A stretch of DNA of 64,000 bases from Castor canadensis (Eukaryota; Chordata; Mammalia; Rodentia; Castoridae), in contig NC_133390.1 of assembly GCF_047511655.1 (NCBI RefSeq), positions 166,692,583 through 166,756,582 on the forward strand, given 5' to 3'. How positions within the stretch are numbered: the first letter of the stretch is position 1; every line of letters begins with the position of its first letter. This document shows, piece after piece, positions 54,801 to 64,000 of this stretch. Made by a program: the position numbers and the translations under genes. Under the pieces are notes generated by a model. It was not told where the DNA came from. It did no database searches and saw only the letters and a list, made by a program, of their open reading frames with translations.

Positions 54801-57800
54801 ACAGTGCAAGACTAAGTAAGTTTGGACAGCCTCTCAGAAGGGTACAGTATATCAAACATCAAAAAGCCCACACCCTGGATATTATCCTGAGGTTCCACTT
54901 GGACATGGCACCAAGAAGTGTGTACAATGATATTCACTGCAGCAGAGTTGGTCATGGCAAGAAATATTGCTGGAAATAACCTAGCTGTCCATGGTTTGGG
55001 GACTGGGTAAATTAGTTATGGCATACTATGTAATGGAATACTGTGTAGATATTTTAAAATACTAGGCATATAATGCTAAGATATAATAATGAGTCAGAAA
55101 AAGAGAAGGGGAAAAACATGTAGCGCTGTCACTGACATACTAAAGAGGATTAAAAGATGTGCACGGACCCTTAGTGCAAGAGATGTTTCTGGAAAGATGC
55201 ACAAGAAGTTGCCAGTAGCAATAGCCTTTGGGAGCAGAACCAAGAGTCTGCAGATAGAGAAGGAGGAGGTTTCCTTTTACTGTATATTCTTTACCATTGA
55301 GTTTTTTGTTTGTTTGGTTGGTTGGTTGGGGTTTTTTTTGGCAGTACTGGGGTTTGAACTCAGGGCCGCACACTTTCTAGGCAGGCACTCTACCATTTGA
55401 GTCACTCCTCTAGCCCTGTTTTGTGTTGGGTATTTTTGAGATAGGGTCTCTCGAACTATTTGCCTGGGCTGGCTTTGAACCACAGTCCTCCTGAACTCTG
55501 CCTCCCAAGTAACTAAGATTACAGGCATTAGCCACCAGTGCCCAGCCACCATTTTTTGAAATTTTAACAAGAACACACATAAAATTAATTAGTTAAAAGT
55601 TTTTATTGAGTTCCAGCTGTGTAATCATGGCAGCATGGAGTTGTGGGTCTGTGGGAGATGCCCATCCTGGCCTCTTGAGTCATGGCATTATCCAGGGATG
55701 GGTAGCTACGGCAGTCGGGAAGGAGAGAGGATGGTGTCAGGTCCTGGGAAGACTCATGCCATGTGAGGGGAGCTAAAGGACATGTGGTGTGGTGGAGCAC
55801 AGCCCGAGAGGGTGGCAGGGGTTTTATGTGAGTCTGGGGACTGGGTCCAAAGAAAGAGGAATTTTATCCAGAGAGCAGTGGAGAAATAGTGGTGGGTGGC
55901 GACATGGACAGGTCTCACAAAGATGAGTCCCCCAGAGAAGAGCAAATGGAGCAGCCCAGAGGCCCTGGCTGTTACCTAAGTGAGCAGTGATGGTGGCCTG
56001 GCCTAGGGGCAGACACAGTCTCTGCTTGTGTGGACCTGGAAGTTTCCTTCATCCTGTCCTAACCAGGAAGGCAGTGAGGTCCAGAGCTGACCCAGCCTGC
56101 TCCCTCTTTGAGGCAAGCAGAGAGAATCTCAGGCCTCCAGTTCAGATGGGACGGGGGAGATCTCACAGGGTACAGAGGGGCAGAAGCCAGCCTGAAATGA
56201 CACCCCAGTCATCCAAGGTCTTCCCTAGGCCTGGCCTACTCTCCTAAACTCTGAAGAGAGCCTCGTGGGCAGCCCAGGTGATGCGCAAGAGATAAGATGC
56301 TGTACTTGACCTTCACATTCATAAAACATCAAGGAGACTTAATATAGTCCCAGAGCTGGAAGGGCTGGGAGTGTTTACCAGGGACCATGTCAGGCAGGGC
56401 TGGGCGGTGGATAGGGAGACCTCAGAAGGTGTGAGATGCTAAACAACCTTGGTCACTCATTCTTTTGCTCATTCCATTCCTTCCTTCATCACCCACTGAG
56501 ATCCTGTTCTGAGCTTTAAGAAAACAAAGATAAGTCTGAGTCACAGTTCTGTAGCACTCAGATTCTCTCAGGACAAATGTACATCCACAGATAATGCCAT
56601 TCACATCAAAATCTCCATGAACAGCAAGCAGTACAGGTTGTGCACTGTGTAAGTGCAAGGGGACACTTGTCACATAGACTACAGGTGAATGGCCCTGTGC
56701 CATGGCAGCTCTGATTAGTGTCTGCACTGCCTGGCAGAAGTTTGTAGAGTGTACTCTGGGGACAAAGGCACTGAGGCTTAGACCCTGAGATTCATGGAAG
56801 ACTTCATGGGGGAAGTGATCTTCATGACCTGGAAGGAGGTTTTCTTTTCTTTTTTATTATTATTTTTTATTTTATCATTTTTACCTTTACTCACCTGTGT
56901 ATACATTGTTTGGGCCACCTCCCCCCACCTTCTCTCCCGGCCTCCCGTTCCCCAACTACCCCCGAAGAAGGTTTTCATGAATCAAGGGTATGATTGTTCA
57001 AGGAGGGAGAGGTAATATGAGTAGGGGTTTGGAGTAGTCACATTTAGGGAGTGGGAGGTATTTGGACCAACTGGGAGGTACCGCCCAGGGACAGGGACAC
57101 AGGAGATCCCACTGGAACATGGAGCAGGTGAGAGGGAAGGAGATGGATCCCCCAGGCTCTTTGAAGCCAAGTAGAAAGCTGGGATACTATCTTAAGGCAG
57201 TAAGGGCCAGGGATGAGCTTCAAACAGGGAGTGGTGGGGTTGGGGACATGGTTGAGGAAGTCTCTCCGGGAAAGGTGGGGACATCCAAATCAGAGATGAC
57301 TGGGGTCTACAGTAAGCAGCAGCCAAAGGCTGGGTGGGGAAGGTTAAGTGTGAGAAAGTAGGAGGAACTCATAGGACAGGGGAAGGATTGAGGTGGGGTG
57401 GGGTTGAGGACTCCCAGGCAGCTGGCTTGGGACTGTGGGGAAGGGGTGCTGCAGGGAAGGAGTGAGCAGGTGAGGCTCAGGTTTGGGATTCTATTCATTA
57501 CTGGTCCTCATACTCCAGGCAGGCGGGCCTCTTACTTGTCTGTTCCTCATTGCATACTGGCCATGCCATGTTACGAAACACCTTTGTGTGTCTGTCTCCC
57601 CCACTGGCCTTTGCCTGGGGCACGGTGGTGTCTCATCCATGCCTGTGTCACAGCCTGTAGTGCCTGCTAAGTGCCAGCTGTTGCTCTTGCTACTTCTTGG
57701 GTCAATGTTTGGATGGACTGACTCCCAGTTGTGTTGGGAAAGGAACAGGGGAGGCTCCAGATATCAGGGACCTTTCTTACTCTCTTCCCAGGACATTTAG

Positions 57801-58729
57801 CCAACGCCACCACGGACCTCATGAAACTGGACCACGAAGAGGAGCCCCAGCTGTCTGAGCCCTACCTTTCCAAACAGAAGAAGCTCATGGTGAGTGGTTC
57901 CTCCCCCACCCTCCTTTCCGAGGAACAATTGGGGAAACTGGTTCTAAGAGGATCAGATGATGGTTTGACCTAGGAAGCCCACTGGCTTCTCTTCCAACCC
58001 TGCTTCCTCTGCCATTTACTGGCTGTTTGATTAGGTGTAAGCTACCACTGCCACCTTGGGATATTAGGCTCCTCGTGTCTTAAGTTGTGGCCCAAAAAAG
58101 CAGAGCATTCAGGTCCTTGCATAGGGAGGTATTGAGGTAGTGCTCTGAGGAGAACTCGGTAAGGATGAGGGAGGGAAGGAAAGAGAGAAGAGGAAGCAGC
58201 CAAGCCTTCCCTGATCCCATAGGAAGCTCTCAAGTGTGGCCAAAGGCCAGCCCTTCATTTCCCTGTATCAGTTGACCATTGGCTACAGACTACCTGACAG
58301 ATAGAGGGGGTCACTTGCCACATATTTCTGGGCAAGGCATCTCCTCACTGGATAAAACAATTCTCTGGAGAAAGGACACCTGTGAGTTTCTAGCAACCAG
58401 CCCTCCCAGCAGTGGGGCATGTGAGCAAGCCAGCTCATGACAGGCTTGTGGGCAGGCCTGGGTAAGGATGCTTTGTGACAGTGGGGCGGGCCGTACACGT
58501 GAAGGGAGGCTGGGTGTGCAGAAGGAGTTTAGGCAAAGCTCCTTCCATTCTTGGAGAGTCTGACTCAGTAAGAACAACTCAGCCTCTGGCTCTTGGCCAT
58601 TCTTCTACCTGTAGGCCAAGATCCTGGAACATGACGATGTGAGCTACCTGAAGAAGATCCTTGGGGAGCTGGCCATGGTGCTGGACCAGATTGAGGCTGA
58701 ACTGGAAAAGAGGAAGCTCGAAAATGAGG
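45577..58729 (+). CDS. GDAP1L1: GDAP1L1, ganglioside-induced differentiation-associated protein 1-like 1 (5 of about 6 coding exons)
   Basis: Coding exons: 45577-45756, 52718-52910, 53822-53995, 57792-57889, 58615-58729. All junctions are GT-AG and in frame, giving 253 codons plus one base; human GDAP1L1 has 367 residues, so about 114 are missing off the right edge. The start MATPNNLTPTNCSWWPISAL is the GDAP1L1 N-terminus. A GST N-terminal (thioredoxin-like) domain begins near residue 46 (LVLYHWTQSFSSQKVRLVIA), followed by the helical GST C-terminal part with the family-specific insert (EEEPQLSEPYLSKQKKLMAK). The C-terminal membrane anchor would be in the missing exon. Family knowledge: GST-like GDAP1 relative, mainly neuronal, cytosolic and moving to mitochondria under oxidative stress; no proven transferase activity. 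Confidence 0.97.
46711..46850 (+). repeat. MER5A-like DNA transposon fragment
   Basis: 'cagaggtcctggttcagtca', 'cactgcatttccgacaggcc' and 'accaggtgatgctgaagagg' follow the MER5A pattern as I recall it. Confidence 0.55.
46905..47070 (+). repeat. MIR-type SINE
   Basis: 'tcgcctctccaaagcctcag' and 'gtaaaacgggctaacacggt' match MIR. Confidence 0.55.
47113..47195 (+). repeat. ID-type SINE
   Basis: 'ggggttgggggtgtaactca' to 'gggctcattcctactgctaa' with an A tail. Confidence 0.65.
47606..47842 (+). repeat. MIR-type SINE and (TTCC)n
   Basis: 'gagtgaccttggacaagtca' and 'ctgtgagtcaacatcctcac' are MIR; a TTCC microsatellite follows at about 47,815-47,840. Confidence 0.6.
48765..48950 (+). repeat. MIR-type SINE
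   Basis: 'tactagttactagctgtgtg'-like core seen as 'gctacttgctagctgtgtgt', followed by 'tttcctcttttgtaaactga'. Confidence 0.55.
49840..50075 (+). repeat. L2-type LINE 3' end
   Basis: 'agttctccagggcagggatc' and 'catagtaggcattcagtgaa' are the hallmark L2 3' sequence. Confidence 0.55.
50876..51060 (+). repeat. CA-rich low-complexity stretch
   Basis: Imperfect CACA/ACTC repeats such as 'cacacagacacacacgcacg'. Confidence 0.6.
51620..51820 (+). repeat. 7SL + ID dimer SINE
   Basis: 'gtgccagtgctggtgactca' head, 'cttgaaaaaacccatcacaa' linker, ID half 'ggttggtggagtggctcaag', end 'gttcaaatcccagtactgca'. Confidence 0.85.
51855..52205 (-). repeat. LTR-like interspersed repeat (MaLR/ERVL-type?), minus copy
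   Basis: The reverse complement begins TTATGATTCAAATATGAAAT and ends with GAGCCATAAGCAATTCCTCC followed by a TTTAAGTTGTTTTGTTACAG-type end, parallel to the 28,685 copy. An internal (AG)n lies at about 52,017-52,037. Confidence 0.5.
52330..52445 (-). repeat. MIR-type SINE
   Basis: 'cattttgcaaatgaagaaac' and 'tgaggctcagaaagcttcag' are the MIR core in reverse. Confidence 0.6.
52718..52910 (+). CDS. GDAP1L1: GDAP1L1 coding exon 2
   Basis: Acceptor CACCTGCAG, 193 bp, donor GGAG|GTACAG. Encodes the rest of the GST N-terminal fold (VRLVIAEKGLVCEERDVSLP ... DYVERTFTG). Confidence 0.96.
52911..53821 (+). other. GDAP1L1: GDAP1L1 intron 2
   Basis: Unique sequence apart from an AT-only microsatellite at 53,336-53,395 that contains an 18-bp perfect palindrome (53356-53373). 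Confidence 0.9.
53822..53995 (+). CDS. GDAP1L1: GDAP1L1 coding exon 3
   Basis: Acceptor GTCCTGCAG, 174 bp, donor CGCA|GTGAGT. Encodes EHVVALMPEAGSPQHARVLQ to KYATAEIR. Confidence 0.96.
54830..55290 (+). repeat. Old L1M-type LINE 3' region
   Basis: 'gatattcactgcagcagagt', 'ataacctagctgtccatggt' and 'atgtaatggaatactgtgta' are strongly L1-3'-like. Confidence 0.6.
55335..55555 (-). repeat. Inverted ID + 7SL dimer SINE
   Basis: 'cagtactggggtttgaactc', 'gatagggtctctcgaactat', 'taactaagattacaggcatt', preceded by (GGTT)n/T-rich tail. Confidence 0.8.
55556..56845. other. Intron 3 unique stretch
   Basis: No repeat or coding exon recognised. Confidence 0.45.
56848..56970 (-). mobile_element. L1 3'-end fragment (same family as 4,586)
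   Basis: The reverse complement carries 'ggcccaaacaatgtatacac' then an A-rich tail. It is 5'-truncated and includes a G-rich 3' UTR portion (plus strand C/T-rich). Confidence 0.55.
57792..57889 (+). CDS. GDAP1L1: GDAP1L1 coding exon 4
   Basis: Acceptor CTCTTCCCAG, 98 bp, donor CTCATG|GTGAGT. Encodes HLANATTDLMKLDHEEEPQL to KQKKLM. Confidence 0.96.
57890..58614 (+). other. GDAP1L1: GDAP1L1 intron 4
   Basis: 725 bp, no repeat or other feature recognised. Confidence 0.9.
58615..58729 (+). CDS. GDAP1L1: GDAP1L1 coding exon 5
   Basis: Acceptor TTCTACCTGTAG, 115 bp, donor GAGG|GTGGGT. Encodes AKILEHDDVSYLKKILGELA to LENEG(phase 1). Confidence 0.95.
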
Positions 58730-58854
58730 GTGGGTGCCTGCCCGGGGTGGGTGGGGCTGCAGCCCATCTGCCTGCCCTACCCACTACCAGCTTCTTTTCT
58801 TGCCAGAGGTCTCAGAGGACCTCTCATGGTTCTCATTAGAGAGTCAGACCTAGG

Positions 58855-59010
58855 CTTAAGTCCCCCCTTGGCCACTTATTATCTGAGTGGCCTTAGATGA
58901 GGCACTCACTTCTCTGGACCTTGGTTTTCCATTAGTAGAGTGGGGATAATATTAGGACCTACCTCAGAGCTGTGAGACGTTGCATAAAATGGTGCTCACA
59001 GAGTGCTTAG
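58855..59010 (+). repeat. MIR-type SINE
   Basis: 'gagtggccttagatgaggca', 'cttctctggaccttggtttt', 'gtggggataatattaggacc'. Confidence 0.65.
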
Positions 59011-59689
59011 GTCAGGGATCAGCACATGCATGTGTTTAGTACAGGTTGGTGAGGGGATGGTGGTGATGGTGACTGTCACCCACCACACCATCTCACCTTA
59101 CCCTGTGCAAGAATGTATTAGGGCTCCTTCATGCTGAAGCCAGACATCCAATTTCAGCCAGACTCTCTGACCTTGACTCTTCCTGCAGTTTCATTCCCAC
59201 CCCTGCACCTTTCTTCTCCAGCCCCTCCAGCCTGGACTCCTCCTCCCCACACCGCTCTGCTCCATTTACCTATGACACCATCCTTGTCACAGCTTTTGTT
59301 TCAGTCTCACTCTGTATCTTTCCATCTTGCTGTGTGTTCAAAGCCCTGTCAGTTTCATCGCCCCAGCAGTGCAAACATTTGGTGTGCATGCAACATGCCC
59401 TGCAACGTTCACAGCTCCTTGCACACGTGTCCAAGTGCACGAAGGCTGCAGGGCCGTGTCAGAAGGCTTGTAGCTGGACACATTTGAGTCAGAGTTTCAG
59501 CTTTGCTATGCGGACTGTGTGACCTGGGCCAAGTTGCTTTCCCTGTCAGAGCCTCCGTTTCCTCCTTGTTAAAACTTGATGGTGATAATACAGCTTAAAA
59601 TCTTCACCTCATCTTGTTGGACTCTTGTGAAAATAAAAGCACCCACTGAGCACGGTGCCTGGCAGATACCGGTCTAATACGCGTGACAG

Positions 59690-59785
59690 CTAAAGGCAGG
59701 TGCCTTCTCCACATGAGAAAACCGAGGCTTGGAGAGATAAGTGATGTGCTCAAGGTCACACAGCTCATTGTTAGGGAATGAACAT
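59690..59785 (-). repeat. MIR-type SINE
   Basis: 'acatgagaaaaccgaggctt' and 'gctcaaggtcacacagctca' are the MIR core. Confidence 0.65.
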
Positions 59786-60474
59786 GTTCCCTCTCGATGG
59801 GTCCAGTGTTCTTTCCAGCATGAGAGATGCACAGTGACCCAAAGTCCTGACCAGAGGGACTTCGTCATCCACCCTGAAGCCAGCTGCCTTAATCCTTCCT
59901 GAAAAAAGCATGGTGTGACTGAGGGAGCTGATGCTAACACACACCTCAGGGAGGGACTAGTGCAGCTCTATCAGTGAGGGTGCCCACGGGAGCCATTACA
60001 GACAAGGAGGCAGCTGATCAGGCAACTGCCTTGCAGTCATCGGCTCCCAGGGCTTCATGCTTGCATGAGCCACACCTCCAGCCCCTTGCGAGGCATCTTA
60101 ACTGTGACATTACAACCCCTCCCAACCCGGACAGAATTGTAACAGAATCTAACTCATAGAGGGTGTAAGAAGTCATGAAGACTGCAAGCACTGGCCACAT
60201 TTCAGTGTGTGACCCTGGGCAAAATGTTCTAGGAATAGCAGTTTTTAAAAGTCATTATCCCACCATTCTTTTTTCATTCATTTATTCAAATATTTATTGA
60301 AAACTTGTCATGTGCTAGGTGCTAGAGATAAAATTGTCAGCAAAGCCAGACATTGTTCTTGCTTTCATGGAGTTTACGGTCTTGGGGAAGAAAAAGACAT
60401 CAGTCAAATAATTCCATGAGTAAACACAGAATTACAGGGATAAGTGTGAAGGTCAAGAGGAAAGTGTGAAGGTC

Positions 60475-60565
60475 AAGGGCTGAGTGTGTAGCTCAGCAGT
60501 AGAGTGCTTGCTTGGTATTCGTGAAGCCTGGGGATCCATCCCCAACACTGCACACACATACTAAA
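60475..60565 (+). repeat. ID-type SINE
   Basis: 'ggctgagtgtgtagctcagc' to 'ggggatccatccccaacact'. Confidence 0.7.
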
Positions 60566-60844
60566 AAGTAAAATGACAAGCAAATTGTGTGAAGCTCGGG
60601 GGAGGTGATGTGCAAAGTGAGGTCTGGAGGATGAAGAGCCTGGAGAACCTCCTAGATGGAGGGGATGCCAAGGAGGTGGATAGATGGGGACTCCCAAGCT
60701 ACTGTAGTGCATTGTGGGAAGAATGGTACGAGTGGGGTTAGAGAGAGTTAGAGAGGCCCAGGTGAAATGGCAGGTCAGAGCCTATATCTATGTTAGATTT
60801 CATAGGAAGTGATGGGAAATCCTTGTAGGGTTTTGAGAAAGGGA

Positions 60845-61235
60845 TTGTAGCAGTTAGCTTTGCCGTATAACAAGCCATTCCAAATCTGAGCAACTTGAAA
60901 GAAGAACCTTTGATTTATTCATGATTTGTGACATGGCATTGTGGGCTGGGCTCAGCTAGAAGGCTTGTTTCTGCCTCACATGGCATGGCTGGCTTCACTC
61001 CTGCAGTTGTAACCAGTTAGCAGCCTGCAGCCTCACTGGCATGTCCACAGTTGGCTGGTGTCAGAAGGGTCAGTGGAGGTAATGGGGTCACCTGTGGTTC
61101 CTTGTCCAGCAGGCAAGGCCAGGCTTGCTCACAAGTTGGAATCCGCAGGGTCACCAGGGACATCTTGAGAGTCCTCTAGCCTCTGCTTAGGTCACAGTTA
61201 CTGAAATCCCATAGGCTACAGCAAGTCACAGACAA
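60845..61235 (+). repeat. Old interspersed repeat, family uncertain
   Basis: 'gtagcagttagctttgccgt' with 'gggctgggctcagctagaag' and 'ctacagcaagtcacagacaa' resembles a common mammalian LTR/MER-type repeat. Confidence 0.35.
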
Positions 61236-61764
61236 AGCCCAGATGAAACCAGTGGGGTATATATATCAGATCAGCCTCCTGGGCACAGAGTAGTGTGGAG
61301 AAGGGGAGAAGGATCTCGAAAGGCAAATTGAAGACACATAGTTTCTGACTGGTGCTGGGGACCACAGAGGGACTGGCCAAGGGAATAGAGGACAGGGTCC
61401 TCCAGCATCAGCATCTGCGAGGGATGAAATGTGCCTGGAGCTTTGTGGCTTCCTGGAAGGGACTAGAGGCTTGTGTATCTGCAGGCTGCTATTTTCTGAA
61501 TGAATCATGAGGTGAGAAGGCCTGGGAAAGGGTTTAAGAGGCGAGAAAAGATCAAGAGACCTGCTGTTATCCCACAGGGAGCAGGGAAGCAGCCTGCTTG
61601 AGAGCTGCAGTAGTGGGACCAGCATTGCTGAGTGGCCCTGAATTCAAAGCTTATCTGGGCAGTTCCAGGGTGAGACTTCCTCCAGCAGGCACAGCTGGCA
61701 GACTCAGAGACACCCTTGACTGGGTCTGCCTAGGCCTGGGGCTTTGAAAAGGATGCATAGCCAG

Positions 61765-61960
61765 GCACTTACTAGCTGTAATCCTAGCTACTTGGGAGGC
61801 TGAGATTGGGAGGATCATGGTTAAAGGCAAGCTGGGGCAAATAGTTCGTGAGACCCCCATCTCCAAAATATCCAAAGCAAAATGGACTGAAAGGTAGAGC
61901 TCTTGCTTTGCAAGCATGAAGCTCTGAGTTCAAACCCCAGTCCCACCTGAAAAACAGATG
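61765..61960 (+). repeat. 7SL + ID dimer SINE (ID half shortened)
   Basis: 'ccaggcacttactagctgta' head, linker 'ctccaaaatatccaaagcaa', ID part 'agagctcttgctttgcaagc', end 'gttcaaaccccagtcccacc'. Same linker type as at 25,272. Confidence 0.8.
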
Positions 61961-62439
61961 CACGATGGAGGCAAGGAAAGGGGGACATAGCAGGGATCAG
62001 CCCCCTGGAGATGTACCAGACAGCTGTGCAGGCCTAAAAACACAAATACTGGCAGGGCATAACATGACCAACACACACATGCTTATGAAAACATCTGCAG
62101 ATAAGCAGCCAGATGCATGTGGTTATACACCGCACTGACATGGGTGGTAAGCCCACACTACATGGACACTGGTTCCCACACGTGAGGATGTCCACGTGCT
62201 ATAAAGAATGAGCTGCACAGATTTGTGCAGGCAGATATGTGGGTAAACATACAGACCATGCCGGAGGCAGATGCACAGAGAGACCCACACACAGATCCAC
62301 ACAGAGTGAGCACGTATTGGAATGGACTGAGCATATGAGAAAATGCATGCAATGCCCACGTTCATTTGCATGTGGAAAAGACCAGCATAGTGGTACCATT
62401 AAAGCATAGGAACCAGATGACCTGGGGGGTTGAACTCTA

Positions 62440-62545
62440 GACTCTGATCTTCCATTTACCAGCTGTGTACCTTTGGCCAAGTTACTTAACTTGTCTATGC
62501 CTCAATTTCCTCATTGGCAAGGCTGTTATGAGGATTAAAGAAACA
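62440..62545 (+). repeat. MIR-type SINE
   Basis: 'tttggccaagttacttaact' and 'ctatgcctcaatttcctcat' match MIR. Confidence 0.65.
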
Positions 62546-63274
62546 CCACCCCACTTCCTGGGGTGCCTCCTCCCCACAGCCTGCCTCTTCGGACCTCGCC
62601 TGTCAGTTTCTCTTTGTTGCCTGGTATCTAAGCCATGGAGGATATCAGGGCTCAGACCAGGACCAATTCTGAATGTAGTCTGTCTACACTCAGCCCTTTG
62701 CTGATATCATACAGTTTGTGGCTGGGGAAGTCCCGCCCTTGATCCTACCTCCTTTCTCTGTCCCTCACCCCCCATAATGCTTTCTTCCCCAGTATCTAGC
62801 AGGAATTCCTGATCCATCATCAGAAGCCCACCCTGGCCTGCACATCCAACTCCCCTACCCTTCTCTGGCCTCATCATACTCACTTTGCCAAGCCTCAGAT
62901 CTGGGTAAACCCAATTGCCCCCTATGCAGAGGCTGGGCTTGTGGTCCTAAACTTACCCTACACATAGCTGGAGAAACACAGCAATGAGGGCAGGACTCAT
63001 CTGAACTCTCCTTAGGTGACCTGAACACTGTCTTAGCCTCCCTCTGTCCTGCACTCCAGGTGGCTCCTTTGTACCATCTCTTTTGTCCTTTATCCTCCAT
63101 GGCTTCCCCTCTAAGGAATCCTCGCTTGCAACTGATTCTTCTCTTTCTACGCCACTGAGGAGGTAGAAGTATGAGAAGGGGTTCTTCACAGCACAGGTCC
63201 CCATGACAACCCACCCCCCAGCAGGAGAGTCCACAGCACTCGGCATCTTATCCACTCTAAGATTCATCTGTGTT

Positions 63275-63365
63275 GGGCTGAGGCATGACTCAACTGGTAG
63301 AATGCCTGCTTAGCAAGCATAAGGTCCTGAGCTCAAATCCCAGTGCCGCAACAACAAAAATAAGA
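63275..63365 (+). repeat. ID-type SINE
   Basis: 'gggctgaggcatgactcaac' to 'ctcaaatcccagtgccgcaa' with an A/C-rich tail. Confidence 0.75.
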
Positions 63366-63739
63366 TGCATCTTTATTAAATCCTGTTTAAACAGCTCTGA
63401 AACTGGAATGTTTCTTCCAATCAACAGTTCAATTATTCTCTTACTTTTGGGTGAGTGTCTTAAAACTGATGGCAACTTAGATTTGATGACATATGGTAGC
63501 ATGCATTCCTTTGTCACCAAGAGTGAACTGTCCTTGACCGAACTAAGACTCATCCCTTCCCTAGAGCACTGGATCCCACTCACACATATCTGCCAAAGGA
63601 CCCCATGCCAGTGATTCTATCCCCTCTTCCTGTAGTGTCATTTCTGCGTGTGTGCTGGGTCACTCTACCAACATACTCTTTCATTCCTCCAGATGTATAA
63701 AACACTCTTGACCTGTCTACACTGCTGGCCTGTCCTTCC

Positions 63740-64000
63740 TGTTACAGCAGAACTGCTGTCTCCAATTCCTCTCCTCCCTTCTCTCTTGAGCTCCTTCCAG
63801 ACAGGCTTTCACCATTAGCCTTCTCCTCCAACTGCTCTGGTCAAGGTCACCAGTCTCTCACTGAAATCCCCAGTGCTCAGCCTCCTCTCATTTGACCTCT
63901 ACACAGCATCGGAACATAGCCAAGCATTTTCTTCTCCTTCAACACTTAACTTGACTACAAAGACACTTCACGCCCAACTTGTCTCCCATCACAGGCTATG
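63740..64000 (+). repeat. Possible L2/CR1-type LINE fragment
   Basis: 'ggtcaaggtcaccagtctct' followed by 'ctctcatttgacctctacac' resembles the L2 RT region; weak and by eye. Confidence 0.3.

Larger units (their letters stand above)
53996..57791 (+). other. GDAP1L1: GDAP1L1 intron 3
   Basis: Contains a (TC)n tract (about 54,088-54,112), an old L1M-like 3' region (about 54,830-55,290), an inverted SINE (55,335) and an L1 3' end (56,848). No coding sequence. Confidence 0.9.
58730..64000 (+). other. GDAP1L1: GDAP1L1 intron 5 (continues beyond the window)
   Basis: No sequence for the last GDAP1L1 exon is found, so the whole remainder is read as intron. It holds MIR fragments (58,855-59,010; 59,690-59,780; 62,440-62,540), SINEs (60,475; 61,765; 63,280) and an L2-like piece at the end. 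Confidence 0.75.

Overview
This is a mammalian nuclear window, most likely from a rodent. The two host genes have human-like exon structure, and the intergenic DNA is full of short SINEs. Many of these are dimers of a 7SL-like (B1/Alu-type) half and a tRNA/ID-like half, the latter often ending near 'gagttcaaaccccagtactgcc'. From memory this combination is typical of the beaver/kangaroo-rat group (Castorimorpha). Beaver is my best guess, but the species is not proven. The gene pair OSER1 - GDAP1L1 matches the synteny of human 20q13.12.

Layout. 1-12,660: OSER1 on the minus strand. Three coding exons (887-1574, 5276-5389, 8466-8542) add up to exactly 292 codons plus stop. A non-coding first exon starts near 12,560 inside a CpG island (about 11,800-13,000). 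13,000-45,300: intergenic, made largely of SINEs, old LINE fragments, MER20, probable LTR-type repeats and a heavily decayed OSER1-like pseudogene (about 27,085-27,690, plus strand). 45,577-58,729: GDAP1L1 on the plus strand, the first five coding exons; the final exon lies beyond the right edge.

The most striking element is an 8.66-kb, almost structurally intact gammaretrovirus-like provirus at 31,149-39,805, minus strand. It has two LTRs of 408 and 409 bp differing by four substitutions and one indel, a 4-bp AAGA target duplication, a primer-binding site matching the 3' end of tRNA-Thr(UGU), and readable gag, pol and env. Pol is one uninterrupted reading frame from protease to the integrase end, broken only by five internal stop codons and no frameshift. 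All five stops, plus one each in the gag zinc knuckle and env SU, are TGA or TAA followed directly by A. Catalytic acidic residues are changed to Asn or Lys in protease, RNase H and integrase. This looks more like G-to-A hypermutation (APOBEC-type) of an incoming provirus than like slow random decay.

Other points: an open, in-frame leader with a hydrophobic segment upstream of gag (glyco-Gag-like), a triplicated 18-bp unit in U3, a 46-bp L1 insertion with a 15-bp target duplication, and two copies of one LTR-like repeat. No bacterial features, CRISPR arrays or classical tRNA genes are seen; tRNA-like stretches are ID-type SINEs.
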